Below are positions 40,623 through 52,705 of a DNA stretch of 64,000 bases, in pieces; the first letter of the stretch is position 1, and each line of letters begins with the position of its first letter. This DNA is from Wolfiporia cocos (Eukaryota > Basidiomycota > Agaricomycetes > Polyporales > Phaeolaceae), in NCBI GenBank assembly GCA_029448655.1, contig JACCLO010000013.1, positions 1,550,001-1,614,000 of the forward strand. The letters are read 5' to 3'. A program made the position numbers and the translations under genes. The notes below the pieces were generated by a model. That model was not told the DNA's origin. It did not search any database and was given only the letters and a program-made list of their open reading frames with translations.

Positions 40623-41412
40623 TTACCCCCCCTCTCAAAAAGCGTCGTCCCTGACGTGTTACCTACGACATCCCTTCCTATTGGTTAAGAGAGAGCCCGG
40701 CACTGCTGGGTCAGCACCACCTGTTACAATCGCAGCAGGGAGCATCCGGGTTTTCTGACGGTCCGTCCGTCGGATAGGGTTGAAGAGAAAGGGACGCGCG
40801 CTGGTGGGGACGCCAGCCCAGCGCGGCATCGAGTTGGCAAGACTCACCGAGTCGAGAGGGACAGCCTTGTAGCTAGGTTTTTTGTTGAGGTTTTCACGGC
40901 CAGCAAGGATCGCTCCCAGCCGTTACTCACTCGGGGTGCCCGTCACCCGTGTCCGTCGTACCCAAAGGCCGATTCTGTCGGTTGTCGTATCCATAATACA
41001 TCGTGTTGACCGGTCGTTGTGGGGTTGGGAGACCCTCGCGGGTTCCCTTCGCATACCCACTGGTCATTAGTTCTTGGTGATTCTCCCCGCTGCCCAGGGG
41101 TAAGTGGCCAGAGTGCCCTAGACCTCCACACGCACGCGCATTCCCGAAGGATGACGGCGGCGGGTCCTCAAACGGGGCTTACCTCGGTCGACCCCGACTT
41201 CCCTGTGTTCAAAAAGGGGGGGCGGACTTGCTTCTTCACTCCCTATGGCCGCTTTGCCTGGGTTGATGCTTCGTGGGGGCTCGTAAGACTACGGACCGAC
41301 GGCGCTTCTACCGTCGGCTGCCCCGCCGCATCGCCATGGCGACCTATAGGTGGAAACCCTTCGGCCCCAGCGCAGGTGGCGCCGGAGGGGAAGGTAAATA
41401 TCTCTTAGATTA
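40623..41412 (-). other. TRIM internal region, copy 1 of 4 (790 bp)
   Basis: Other copies: 41974-42763, 43325-44114, 44676-45465. Bounded by TTACCCCCCCTCTC (polypurine tract in reverse) on the left and the primer site on the right. GC- and CpG-rich. Small frames (62 codons on the minus strand, up to 129 on the plus strand) have no recognisable motifs and I do not regard them as genes. Confidence 0.9.
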
Positions 41413-41973
41413 TGACACAGACTCGCCTCTGTGCTACCCCTGGGCTCAGGGGGATCCCTACAACGCCCCACAGGGCCATAAACCAACGCACTAGCGGTGA
41501 GCGCAGAGGCTACGTGGGAGGCGGAGCCATCCCTAGTGTACGCCGACATAGCGTCGCTGGTTCACAGACAAGGAAGAGGAGATAGGGGCCCCGGGCCAGC
41601 GAGTCACACAGGTGCTTAGCGAGTAAGGGGAGATCCCATTGTCGAGAATCTAAGAGATGGGGTATTAACCCACATCTCGTCGTAATATATACATGAGCGA
41701 TGAGCTAACTAGTACTACCCTAAAGAGAGGGCCTGTGCGCCGTATCTAATGGGTCATGTGCTAGTGACGCTACATGTAACTACTGTGACCATATGTGATG
41801 TACCTAAGGCGCGCGCTACCCTACAGCGCTAAACTAGTGGGTCAGATGATCTAGATGGCATAGAACGGAGCGCTGGAGGTGGCTAAGGACTAGAGAGGCG
41901 CGCGCGCACCTAGCGGCGCCCATAGAACCTATAGCGAGGGATGCCAGAACCCCCCACCGGGAATTCTGTGACA
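41413..41973 (-). repeat. TRIM array LTR 2
   Basis: Same 561 bp as LTR 1; shared by the two neighbouring units. Confidence 0.93.
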
Positions 41974-42763
41974 TTACCCCCCCTCTCAAAAAGCGTCGTC
42001 CCTGACGTGTTACCTACGACATCCCTTCCTATTGGTTAAGAGAGAGCCCGGCACTGCTGGGTCAGCACCACCTGTTACAATCGCAGCAGGGAGCATCCGG
42101 GTTTTCTGACGGTCCGTCCGTCGGATAGGGTTGAAGAGAAAGGGACGCGCGCTGGTGGGGACGCCAGCCCAGCGCGGCATCGAGTTGGCAAGACTCACCG
42201 AGTCGAGAGGGACAGCCTTGTAGCTAGGTTTTTTGTTGAGGTTTTCACGGCCAGCAAGGATCGCTCCCAGCCGTTACTCACTCGGGGTGCCCGTCACCCG
42301 TGTCCGTCGTACCCAAAGGCCGATTCTGTCGGTTGTCGTATCCATAATACATCGTGTTGACCGGTCGTTGTGGGGTTGGGAGACCCTCGCGGGTTCCCTT
42401 CGCATACCCACTGGTCATTAGTTCTTGGTGATTCTCCCCGCTGCCCAGGGGTAAGTGGCCAGAGTGCCCTAGACCTCCACACGCACGCGCATTCCCGAAG
42501 GATGACGGCGGCGGGTCCTCAAACGGGGCTTACCTCGGTCGACCCCGACTTCCCTGTGTTCAAAAAGGGGGGGCGGACTTGCTTCTTCACTCCCTATGGC
42601 CGCTTTGCCTGGGTTGATGCTTCGTGGGGGCTCGTAAGACTACGGACCGACGGCGCTTCTACCGTCGGCTGCCCCGCCGCATCGCCATGGCGACCTATAG
42701 GTGGAAACCCTTCGGCCCCAGCGCAGGTGGCGCCGGAGGGGAAGGTAAATATCTCTTAGATTA

Positions 42764-43324
42764 TGACACAGACTCGCCTCTGTGCTACCCCTGGGCTCAG
42801 GGGGATCCCTACAACGCCCCACAGGGCCATAAACCAACGCACTAGCGGTGAGCGCAGAGGCTACGTGGGAGGCGGAGCCATCCCTAGTGTACGCCGACAT
42901 AGCGTCGCTGGTTCACAGACAAGGAAGAGGAGATAGGGGCCCCGGGCCAGCGAGTCACACAGGTGCTTAGCGAGTAAGGGGAGATCCCATTGTCGAGAAT
43001 CTAAGAGATGGGGTATTAACCCACATCTCGTCGTAATATATACATGAGCGATGAGCTAACTAGTACTACCCTAAAGAGAGGGCCTGTGCGCCGTATCTAA
43101 TGGGTCATGTGCTAGTGACGCTACATGTAACTACTGTGACCATATGTGATGTACCTAAGGCGCGCGCTACCCTACAGCGCTAAACTAGTGGGTCAGATGA
43201 TCTAGATGGCATAGAACGGAGCGCTGGAGGTGGCTAAGGACTAGAGAGGCGCGCGCGCACCTAGCGGCGCCCATAGAACCTATAGCGAGGGATGCCAGAA
43301 CCCCCCACCGGGAATTCTGTGACA
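42764..43324 (-). repeat. TRIM array LTR 3
   Basis: Same 561 bp; shared by the two neighbouring units. Confidence 0.93.
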
Positions 43325-44114
43325 TTACCCCCCCTCTCAAAAAGCGTCGTCCCTGACGTGTTACCTACGACATCCCTTCCTATTGGTTAAGAGAGAGCCC
43401 GGCACTGCTGGGTCAGCACCACCTGTTACAATCGCAGCAGGGAGCATCCGGGTTTTCTGACGGTCCGTCCGTCGGATAGGGTTGAAGAGAAAGGGACGCG
43501 CGCTGGTGGGGACGCCAGCCCAGCGCGGCATCGAGTTGGCAAGACTCACCGAGTCGAGAGGGACAGCCTTGTAGCTAGGTTTTTTGTTGAGGTTTTCACG
43601 GCCAGCAAGGATCGCTCCCAGCCGTTACTCACTCGGGGTGCCCGTCACCCGTGTCCGTCGTACCCAAAGGCCGATTCTGTCGGTTGTCGTATCCATAATA
43701 CATCGTGTTGACCGGTCGTTGTGGGGTTGGGAGACCCTCGCGGGTTCCCTTCGCATACCCACTGGTCATTAGTTCTTGGTGATTCTCCCCGCTGCCCAGG
43801 GGTAAGTGGCCAGAGTGCCCTAGACCTCCACACGCACGCGCATTCCCGAAGGATGACGGCGGCGGGTCCTCAAACGGGGCTTACCTCGGTCGACCCCGAC
43901 TTCCCTGTGTTCAAAAAGGGGGGGCGGACTTGCTTCTTCACTCCCTATGGCCGCTTTGCCTGGGTTGATGCTTCGTGGGGGCTCGTAAGACTACGGACCG
44001 ACGGCGCTTCTACCGTCGGCTGCCCCGCCGCATCGCCATGGCGACCTATAGGTGGAAACCCTTCGGCCCCAGCGCAGGTGGCGCCGGAGGGGAAGGTAAA
44101 TATCTCTTAGATTA

Positions 44115-44675
44115 TGACACAGACTCGCCTCTGTGCTACCCCTGGGCTCAGGGGGATCCCTACAACGCCCCACAGGGCCATAAACCAACGCACTAGCGGT
44201 GAGCGCAGAGGCTACGTGGGAGGCGGAGCCATCCCTAGTGTACGCCGACATAGCGTCGCTGGTTCACAGACAAGGAAGAGGAGATAGGGGCCCCGGGCCA
44301 GCGAGTCACACAGGTGCTTAGCGAGTAAGGGGAGATCCCATTGTCGAGAATCTAAGAGATGGGGTATTAACCCACATCTCGTCGTAATATATACATGAGC
44401 GATGAGCTAACTAGTACTACCCTAAAGAGAGGGCCTGTGCGCCGTATCTAATGGGTCATGTGCTAGTGACGCTACATGTAACTACTGTGACCATATGTGA
44501 TGTACCTAAGGCGCGCGCTACCCTACAGCGCTAAACTAGTGGGTCAGATGATCTAGATGGCATAGAACGGAGCGCTGGAGGTGGCTAAGGACTAGAGAGG
44601 CGCGCGCGCACCTAGCGGCGCCCATAGAACCTATAGCGAGGGATGCCAGAACCCCCCACCGGGAATTCTGTGACA
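44115..44675 (-). repeat. TRIM array LTR 4
   Basis: Same 561 bp; shared by the two neighbouring units. Confidence 0.93.
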
Positions 44676-45452
44676 TTACCCCCCCTCTCAAAAAGCGTCG
44701 TCCCTGACGTGTTACCTACGACATCCCTTCCTATTGGTTAAGAGAGAGCCCGGCACTGCTGGGTCAGCACCACCTGTTACAATCGCAGCAGGGAGCATCC
44801 GGGTTTTCTGACGGTCCGTCCGTCGGATAGGGTTGAAGAGAAAGGGACGCGCGCTGGTGGGGACGCCAGCCCAGCGCGGCATCGAGTTGGCAAGACTCAC
44901 CGAGTCGAGAGGGACAGCCTTGTAGCTAGGTTTTTTGTTGAGGTTTTCACGGCCAGCAAGGATCGCTCCCAGCCGTTACTCACTCGGGGTGCCCGTCACC
45001 CGTGTCCGTCGTACCCAAAGGCCGATTCTGTCGGTTGTCGTATCCATAATACATCGTGTTGACCGGTCGTTGTGGGGTTGGGAGACCCTCGCGGGTTCCC
45101 TTCGCATACCCACTGGTCATTAGTTCTTGGTGATTCTCCCCGCTGCCCAGGGGTAAGTGGCCAGAGTGCCCTAGACCTCCACACGCACGCGCATTCCCGA
45201 AGGATGACGGCGGCGGGTCCTCAAACGGGGCTTACCTCGGTCGACCCCGACTTCCCTGTGTTCAAAAAGGGGGGGCGGACTTGCTTCTTCACTCCCTATG
45301 GCCGCTTTGCCTGGGTTGATGCTTCGTGGGGGCTCGTAAGACTACGGACCGACGGCGCTTCTACCGTCGGCTGCCCCGCCGCATCGCCATGGCGACCTAT
45401 AGGTGGAAACCCTTCGGCCCCAGCGCAGGTGGCGCCGGAGGGGAAGGTAAAT

Positions 45453-45464
45453 ATCTCTTAGATT
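45453..45464 (-). promoter_or_regulatory. Self-primed primer-binding site (TRIM, 5'-most unit)
   Basis: AATCTAAGAGAT on the minus strand, one base inside the LTR end. It is the exact 12-nt reverse complement of the predicted RNA start ATCTCTTAGATT at 45711-45700. The same pair recurs in every unit. Confidence 0.72.
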
Positions 45465-45465
45465 A

Positions 45466-46026
45466 TGACACAGACTCGCCTCTGTGCTACCCCTGGGCTC
45501 AGGGGGATCCCTACAACGCCCCACAGGGCCATAAACCAACGCACTAGCGGTGAGCGCAGAGGCTACGTGGGAGGCGGAGCCATCCCTAGTGTACGCCGAC
45601 ATAGCGTCGCTGGTTCACAGACAAGGAAGAGGAGATAGGGGCCCCGGGCCAGCGAGTCACACAGGTGCTTAGCGAGTAAGGGGAGATCCCATTGTCGAGA
45701 ATCTAAGAGATGGGGTATTAACCCACATCTCGTCGTAATATATACATGAGCGATGAGCTAACTAGTACTACCCTAAAGAGAGGGCCTGTGCGCCGTATCT
45801 AATGGGTCATGTGCTAGTGACGCTACATGTAACTACTGTGACCATATGTGATGTACCTAAGGCGCGCGCTACCCTACAGCGCTAAACTAGTGGGTCAGAT
45901 GATCTAGATGGCATAGAACGGAGCGCTGGAGGTGGCTAAGGACTAGAGAGGCGCGCGCGCACCTAGCGGCGCCCATAGAACCTATAGCGAGGGATGCCAG
46001 AACCCCCCACCGGGAATTCTGTGACA
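45466..46026 (-). repeat. TRIM array LTR 5 (5'-most)
   Basis: Ends TTCTGTGACA at 46026, followed by GAAAC. This copy carries the promoter that would drive the first unit. Confidence 0.93.
45700..45747 (-). promoter_or_regulatory. TATA box and predicted RNA start / self-primer (TRIM)
   Basis: On the minus strand TATATATTA starts at 45744 and ATCTCTTAGATT starts at 45711, 33 nt downstream. This copies the TATA-to-primer spacing of G2p (34 nt). Confidence 0.7.
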
Positions 46027-46219
46027 GAAACAAGAATACACTCACCTCCTTGTTCTCAACATAACTCCCCGACAAGCTTGTAGCCATATTTCGGAACTGC
46101 CATACCTTCTCAACCATGGATAGCCAATGCATCGTACTTGGGGGCTCAAAGGCTGGGATTTATAATGTGCGGTACATGAGTTTATGTATTAATCACTACA
46201 TAGCAACTCACCAGCATGT

Positions 46220-46687
46220 GTGCGAAGCCCTTGTAAACTTGCAGAAAACAAGTATCCTTACCCATTTCCAATTGTCATACATTGCAATAATCAGAGGGAG
46301 GCTGACAAGCTTTTTGAGCTGCAAGTCAGGTATTTCCACAATGCAACAATGGAAGACCTACCTGTGCATACTGTCATGCAGATCATTACAAGCATTCTGG
46401 AATCTCCAGCAGTCAAGGACATTGAGGACTGTCTGGATGCTAAGGCTTTTTACACCGTACTGTATGGTCGTAAGGTGGGGATCTGGTTCAGATGGTATGA
46501 TTACCTCGACAACTTGAATGGGTATTGCAGAACTCACCAATGTGATATTGGCAGGGAATTGATCGAGCCTCTTGTCAAAGGATTCAGTGGCCAGAAGAAC
46601 ATGTTGTTCCAAAATCTTGGTGAGGCAATATGTTATTACTGCTACAAAGGGAGGCCTACATTGGATGTGGAAGACGATGCCTATTGA
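46220..46687 (+). CDS. Fragment resembling the RNase H1 N-terminal (viroplasmin-type) domain
   Basis: 155 open codons. The C-terminal half contains AFYTVLYGRKVGIWFRWYDY (about residues 75-94) and later VKGFSGQKNMLFQNLGEAI, the two halves of the small nucleic-acid-binding domain seen at the N-terminus of RNase H1 and in many basidiomycete proteins (pattern: Y-V-GR-x-GI-x-W, then V-x-G-x-SG, then a Lys/Phe and EA). About 18 residues lie between the halves, more than usual. The start is unclear; the TRIM array sits about 190 bp upstream and may have separated it from an earlier exon or promoter. No catalytic RNase H domain follows. A host or relic gene; function not assigned. Confidence 0.4.
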   Translation: MRSPCKLAENKYPYPFPIVIHCNNQREADKLFELQVRYFHNATMEDLPVHTVMQIITSILESPAVKDIEDCLDAKAFYTVLYGRKVGIWFRWYDYLDNLNGYCRTHQCDIGRELIEPLVKGFSGQKNMLFQNLGEAICYYCYKGRPTLDVEDDAY

Positions 46688-46690
46688 TAT

Positions 46691-48240
46691 CCGGAGCTAC
46701 AGGCAGAAGGCCATCAGCAAAGCTACAATTCCTGAATCTGTTCTGATCACTCTTAATTGTCTGAGTCTGGACTTGTATGCCTGAGCCAGACTTAATTTCC
46801 TGAAGCCCCAGTAAATCAAGATCAAGGCAGATGGGATCAGACATTCTCAGTTAGCTCAGAATTTGATAATCTGCCTGCACATTCATATATTCCAGACAAT
46901 GTCGAAGTATATGTTCCAACAAGGTAGACATACTAGGTACTCAATCAGTGCACATGGACATGTTGTCTCGGCATTAGAATATGAACAGAATAGCTGCATC
47001 GGCGAAACGTGTAGTCACTGGCAGCCTTATTCATCATTGAATACAGTCGCAACGGAGCGGAATTTTCCTTCACTCTAACAAGGCATGAATACATTCGTGC
47101 CACATCCCCATATGCCGGAAGGGTCGCTTAGTGCATGGAATGCTGCCACAGCTGAGTGATGCAGAAATAGAAACATTATGTGTATATTCATGAGATTTGG
47201 GGCGTGTGACAGCTGGTAAGCCACAAACCTTAAACTGTATGTTGATCGGATCCACAAACCTTCATTCACCCGAATACTCAGATACTCTGCCAGTCTTGCT
47301 CTAAGCTAACATATGTGCCACTACAACCTTCATGTTTGCTGTTCTGAGTAGTTTATTCAGATCTCGACAGTGTTACCATATGGCACACATGCAAAAATTC
47401 GACTGAATGCCCCGGCAATTTTCCGACTCAGAACTCAATGAAGGCTGCAACCTACTCCTTCAGAGATTTGGCTGCTGCTCAAGTTGCGCAGATATAAGAC
47501 AGTGTGAGCAGAGTATATACTTCGACCCGGTTTGTGTCCATTGACTCACAGTGTCTTCTGGTTGCACATCCACAAGGTATGCTCTTCACACTGGCATGTA
47601 ATGCCCATACTTGATACCGCTCCTGTGGAAAGGATCGGCACATATCTTCGCAGCCCATCCGGCAAATGGCACAGGCCTGACGGTCGGGTTCACATTCCCC
47701 TTCGATGCAGCCATGGACGGCATAATCGACCATGTACGCACTATCATCTGCTACTGGCTCAAAGCCAAAATTAACGTTCGCTATCTGTGCAGGTTGTGTT
47801 CGACGCTGCGCCCATGGCAGATCTGCAGGTGCCGGAGGATAACAAAATCAATTCAATGTGGTGTTGTTATATGTGGACTTATATGATATCGTTCAGGGCC
47901 AAGACCTGGGTTAGCATCTTCGATGCTGCAGTGACCACATAGCATCAATCCAACATCATCAGTGAGAAATAATATAAATTTTAATTTTGACGAGAATGAC
48001 ATTGATAATAGAGGATTCATCGTCACAAACCGGATAATGAAGAAGGCCATGGCCTTGATTAGTGGCAGACCTGTTGATGTGGTAGCAGTAATTGTGAGTA
48101 AATGGACATTATTACACTAGAGTGGACTGAGTCCTGAAGTACCTCCATAGCGCTTGCCGAAGCATAGCATTATCAGTGTATAAATTTACCAGTATGGGCT
48201 ACCATTGACAGATTGCTAAGTGCTATCGCGTTACAATGCG
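46691..48240. other. No recognisable gene
   Basis: Short frames only (for example 47611-47886, +). None shows a domain I know. There is no repeat structure. Confidence 0.4.
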
Positions 48241-48311
48241 ATTGGGCAAGGCGATCCAGAGCGGATCGGCGCAGCGGATACGGCGGGAGTCTCAACACAC
48301 AGACCGGAGGG

Positions 48312-48482
48312 CTAAAGTGACGCGGATACGTTCGCGTCAGCGGATGCTCCAAAGGTAAGCCTCTCTATATGTCGTACCTAAAGTGATGTGGATACGTTCG
48401 TGTCACTGCAGCATGTAAGTACAGGCGGGAACGAGACAGAAGGGAGATACGTATGCGGATGCTCCAAAGGTAAGCCTCTGGG
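48312..48482. repeat. Short imperfect duplication
   Basis: AAAGTGACGCGGATACGTTC recurs about 75 bp on as AAAGTGATGTGGATACGTTC, and GCGGATGCTCCAAAGGTAAG is repeated about 115 bp apart. A TATAAAT follows near 48512. It could be promoter or LTR debris. Confidence 0.5.
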
Positions 48483-50490
48483 GCATCCGGTACTCGCGCG
48501 GCTGGTATAAATGTAGCTACGGTATACTATGTAAGTACTAGCGCGCTACAGGTGCCTGGCGTTGAGTAGACTAGTGGATGAAACAGGAAAAATTAATATC
48601 ACACTTGCTAGCGCACCGACGGTCCCTGACACGAGGCGGCGGCAGCCCGCCGTTCCTGAATCGCAACAAGTGCTACTGTGTGCACCTGAGCTACCTTTGT
48701 TTATGTTATAATTATAATCTGAACTCGTCTGAATCAAGCCTTGATCTATCTGAATCAACTGGCTTAAGAAGTGAATCTACTGGAATAAGTCGTCCATAAC
48801 TGAGTGACTTTCCATCTTAATTGTCTGAATCAAGGCAACTAAGGCAATTTAAGGACATTGTAGTTTTGCTGATGGCCTACGTTGTTTATTTGGTAGTTTC
48901 GGGCTTTTAATTTTACATAGCAACACTATATGTATGCACTGTCACTCGTCGCCCACCTCAGACGTTGTCTCCCGTTAGGAGTGCCAACGCTGAGGTGAGC
49001 TTTACATTACTATAGCTATGCCGCTCGTTACTTACATAGTGTACAGCTTGTTCGTACGCTATCTAGGTGAATACAGATGTTGTCTCCCAGTAGTTAGAGC
49101 CTGTGCGTGTCAGGATTTAAAAACCAATCATAATAAATTCCAAACCAATCCACATTCTAAACGGCTCAATCCAACAATAACTCAGTTCTATCTGAACCCT
49201 CCAATAAAATCCATAAAGCAATAGCACCGATAAATTCAGTTATAACAGAAGCCCCAAGAAGACGAACTCCATACCACTATCACAACATAACAGAAGCCCT
49301 AGGAAACATTCTAATAATTCCAGTACCACAAGGATACCACAAGGCGACATTCAAACATAAGGTTTAACAAGCTCCTGATCTTCCAGAGATATATGTAGTC
49401 AAATGTCACACAAGAACTAATTTCGCTTCTTTCATTAATCTACACTTCACAGAAGCATTCCTGAGAATATCAGAACCACCTATACATTCCAGGAAGCATT
49501 CATATAATTCTAACTCAATCACAATTCAGGGATCAGTAGAACACACATGGTTACCACACATCGCAGATCCCAGTCATATTACATCCACCACAAATCCCAG
49601 AAACCCTTGACAAAGGTCTAACGAAGTCTATTAGCCTTAGTTCACTACCCAGACACCGCTAGACCGTTACAGGTATGCGAGACACATAGGTACACACACA
49701 GACTCATGTATATATAGTAGAAACCCACCAAGTCTGATCCTCAGCTTGGTTTTAATCAAGTAACATCCTACTCAGTCCTCTTGTGTCTGGGCTCGGTCTG
49801 ACAGTGCGCTGGTAGATGGTAGAATCAATAAAAAGTGTATATGACAGTAAATTATAGTAAGAACACACCATAACATCGAGAAAAAGCTGAGGCTGCACAT
49901 TTAAAGGCAATATCACCTTTATGAAGCACATAACGCACTGTTACAGTGCACGCCACATTGTGTGGTGCATGCCACAGGTTACAGTATATCTACATAGGTA
50001 AGCTGCAACTGCTCCTTGCAATTCATATGCCAGCCTGACTACCAAATGACAATTCTATACCAGTCTGTTGATTAGTTTACCAGCCTGGTGATTAATTTCC
50101 CAGTCACACGTTGAGTTTGACTGACACTGATAAGATGCCTTCAGAGTGGCAATTGAACACCACTCTGCTGTCAATCTTATCAGTGCTTATCTACAGAGGT
50201 CAGATCCTTCCTCGATTGGCAAGTACCTCCAGCACTGATAAATCACCTCCAGCACTGGTAAGTCATCTCGCGTTTTGCTGATGAAACCCCGGTGGTTCCA
50301 TGAACATCTTGAGCAGAAACACGCCACCTCTATACTGTAGTGACGGGCTTGCATCAGTTGAATCAAGCTATTGAAGGTTGACATACACCATTCAGATACT
50401 GAGCAAATTTGATCCATGTATGCGCAGGGATGCTCGAAGCAGACCGGATTTCTGTGCACGCATACAAGGCAAGTAGGACTTGGTGACTGG
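48483..50490. other. No recognisable gene
   Basis: AT-rich, A/C-biased on the plus strand between 49130 and 49790. Only small frames without motifs. Confidence 0.4.
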
Positions 50491-50492
50491 TT

Positions 50493-50810
50493 GTGTCGCT
50501 CGCGCCATGGTCACGTTTGCAATGCATCACTGGTCACGCCTTTATTAGCGAATACTACCAACGTTTCGTACCCACCGAATCACCACTATGTCCTTGCGAC
50601 AACACCACTGTCCAAACGAGACATCACGTCTTACTTCACTGTCCCATTCATGACCACGCCCGTTCCTACCTTCGCGAAGCCTCGCCTTCACTACAACTCT
50701 CTTTCATCCTCGGTACCGTCAAGGGTTGGCGGGTAATCATATCCTTCCTCAAATACTCCTGCGCTTTTATCAAACAAGACGTCCCCCACATGGTTTTCGA
50801 CCCAGGGTAA
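50493..50810 (+). pseudogene. LINE-type retrotransposon 3' end (C-terminal zinc-ligand region)
   Basis: 105 open codons matching the very end of non-LTR element ORF2 proteins: CITGHAFISEYYQRFVP, then PLCPCD...TRHHVLLHCPIH, a Cys-x-Cys...His...Cys arrangement that follows the RNase H domain in many fungal LINEs, and a tail with GTVKGWRVIISFLKYSCAF. RT and RNase H domains are missing upstream. Typical of 5'-truncated or decayed LINE copies. Confidence 0.6.
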
Positions 50811-50983
50811 GCCAACCTCGCTGCCATTACCGGCACACACCATGACCGTCCCTTACGATACCTAACACAAGTATGACCGCTCACACCACCCTACTCATTT
50901 CTACGATACTCTTCACTTCCACGTGGCTCTGGTTAGCTGCCGCACATGTACTTAGGATACTGACTGTGGGGTATAAATGGTTG

Positions 50984-51003
50984 TCTCTCTCTCTCTCTCT
51001 CTC
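50984..51003. repeat. (TC)n microsatellite
   Basis: About ten TC units after GTATAAATGGTTG. Confidence 0.9.
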
Positions 51004-51283
51004 GCCATGGTCACGTTGCCGCATTGACTTATCTTGTCCTAATAGAGGCTTTTGGAATATTTTGTAATTGAATTTTTACGTAGGACTGGTACATGCTGTC
51101 ATATCCAAAAAGCAGACAAGCGGAGGACCCTTGCAATCTACCTGGAATGAGCCTGGAATGAGGGGATCCCAGGCCAGTCCTGACGAAGCTATGATCGAGC
51201 CAGGATGAGCCCAGGATCTGATCGGAATTTACTGATTCTGCCGGGCAATCCTAGACGCGCATAATTTGCGGCTTCATGCAGTG

Positions 51284-51813
51284 AATGTGCTTATCTCGAC
51301 AGCATCTATCATTATGATTTGAGCTGCCGGCCCTCTAGCGCCTGTTCCGACACGGTTTCTTCTGTAGAAATTCAAGGGGTGATTTTCATGTCTTGATATA
51401 GTGAGATAATATGAAGGCTTTAACCATTTGAAGAAATTCTCCAGAACACATTTCCTCAAAATGTTCTTGTTCTTGTTCTATGGTGATACAAAGTGTTTAC
51501 GATGCAACTGTAACTTATTAGGACAACATGCAGATCATGCGAACAGACGCGTCGCGTTTAACGTGTGTGCCAGTCATACACCTGAAAAATCTGAGACCTC
51601 TGCTATGCTGTTCATACGGTCTGTAAATATTGCATGTATTTCACCTGGCAATGCTGCAATGCCACTCCCTTGACGGACCGTGAACAGCCTCTGACAGCGG
51701 CATGTCACGGCATGTCAACGCCACTTAGCGTCAAATGCACGGATTTGGCAGTAACAGGAGCTTAACCTAATCATTTTGTGGGACACATTTTGAACCGAGG
51801 TTGCCAGTCCCCA
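51284..51813 (+). repeat. Dispersed repeat R1, copy 2
   Basis: Same order and orientation as 16967-17488, with a small insertion (TTCTTGTTC and GCAGATCAT segments). It keeps CpGs where copy 1 has TpG/CpA. Confidence 0.8.
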
Positions 51814-52700
51814 CAAGAAGCCACTTCCTGCTCTTGCATGTGCTTTTGATATACCTGTGGAGGCGAGCTTTGCGGTGCTTGTCTCTGTGGCAATATGCGA
51901 AGGCTATCCAGATGTGATTCTGATGTCCATTCTGTCATCGCCTTGTGTGATGGAGACCCTTTATGAGCTAGTACTGCCTCCAAAGGGATTATTTCACATG
52001 GAATGGCGCCTTTAAGGATTTAAATTAAACTTTGGCTTGAAGCTCAGTGGCCTGTATTAAGATACATATGTGAACATACGTCATTACAGCAATATAGAAA
52101 TGAGTGGTTGTTGCCTTGGTTCTGGCGCATTTGAATGCGTAGCGTGTATGAGGCTGAATGCGGGCATTTAACGATATCACTTGGCAAATCGATGGATCAA
52201 GAACATTGACGGTGATGATATCAGATGCAGCGAACAGCCTTCGGATATCTGCGTTACCCTTGCAATATAAGCGTGTAACTGAATCGTCACAACGCTTTGC
52301 CACCACCACAACCGTGATGAGACCGTCCTCCTCCAGCTCAGATTGGGGATCTGTGACTGCGACACAGTATCTAGCTGGTACATGTCTCTATACTCTGCCT
52401 TCAGTTTGATTGACTAAACCTTCATAGCTGCTGCCAGCACTGTATGCTTTTATGAGCACTGCTTGGTCTTTGACCGAGAAATAGCTCTGGTATGGAGACG
52501 CCCATGGACGCCGTTACAGATTCTCGTTCTATTTAATCAGTATATGGCACAAGCAAGCATTTTATACCTTACCCTCGGTGCGTGATAATTCATGTCATAC
52601 TTCGGGACATGGCTGCTGATTCCGATGCATACCTCAGTAACCGACGGTGTAAGACCAATCATGACTACCAAGGCAAGGCTATAAATTCTTCATATTAGTT
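51814..52700. other. No recognisable gene
   Basis: Short frames only; nothing supported. Confidence 0.4.
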
Positions 52701-52705
52701 GTCTG

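Larger units (their letters stand above)
40062..46026 (-). mobile_element. Tandem array of a TRIM-like non-autonomous LTR element (5 LTRs, 4 internal regions)
   Basis: 5,965 bp in the order LTR-internal-LTR-internal-LTR-internal-LTR-internal-LTR, period 1351 bp (561-bp LTR plus 790-bp internal). I saw no base difference between the copies. One target duplication, GAAAC, flanks the whole block (40057-40061 and 46027-46031). Minus orientation is set by the polypurine tract and the primer site. No gag or pol motif exists. LTR ends (TGTCACAG...TGTGTCA), polypurine tract and self-priming design match G2, whose proteins could act in trans. Neighbouring copies share an LTR, as expected after unequal exchange between LTRs or from a multimeric template. 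Confidence 0.93.

Noticed and set aside
41019..41408. 129-codon plus-strand frame repeated in every unit of the array, a possible multi-copy gene.
   Set aside because: It is antisense to the element, covers promoterless internal sequence, has no motif, and its repetition follows from the array itself.
40062..46026. Array read as satellite DNA or rDNA-like tandem repeat.
   Set aside because: LTR ends, polypurine tract, primer site and a single 5-bp duplication show an LTR element.
46220..46687. Integrated pararetrovirus because of the viroplasmin-like domain.
   Set aside because: The domain is common in fungal proteins and no viral RT, coat or movement gene is near.
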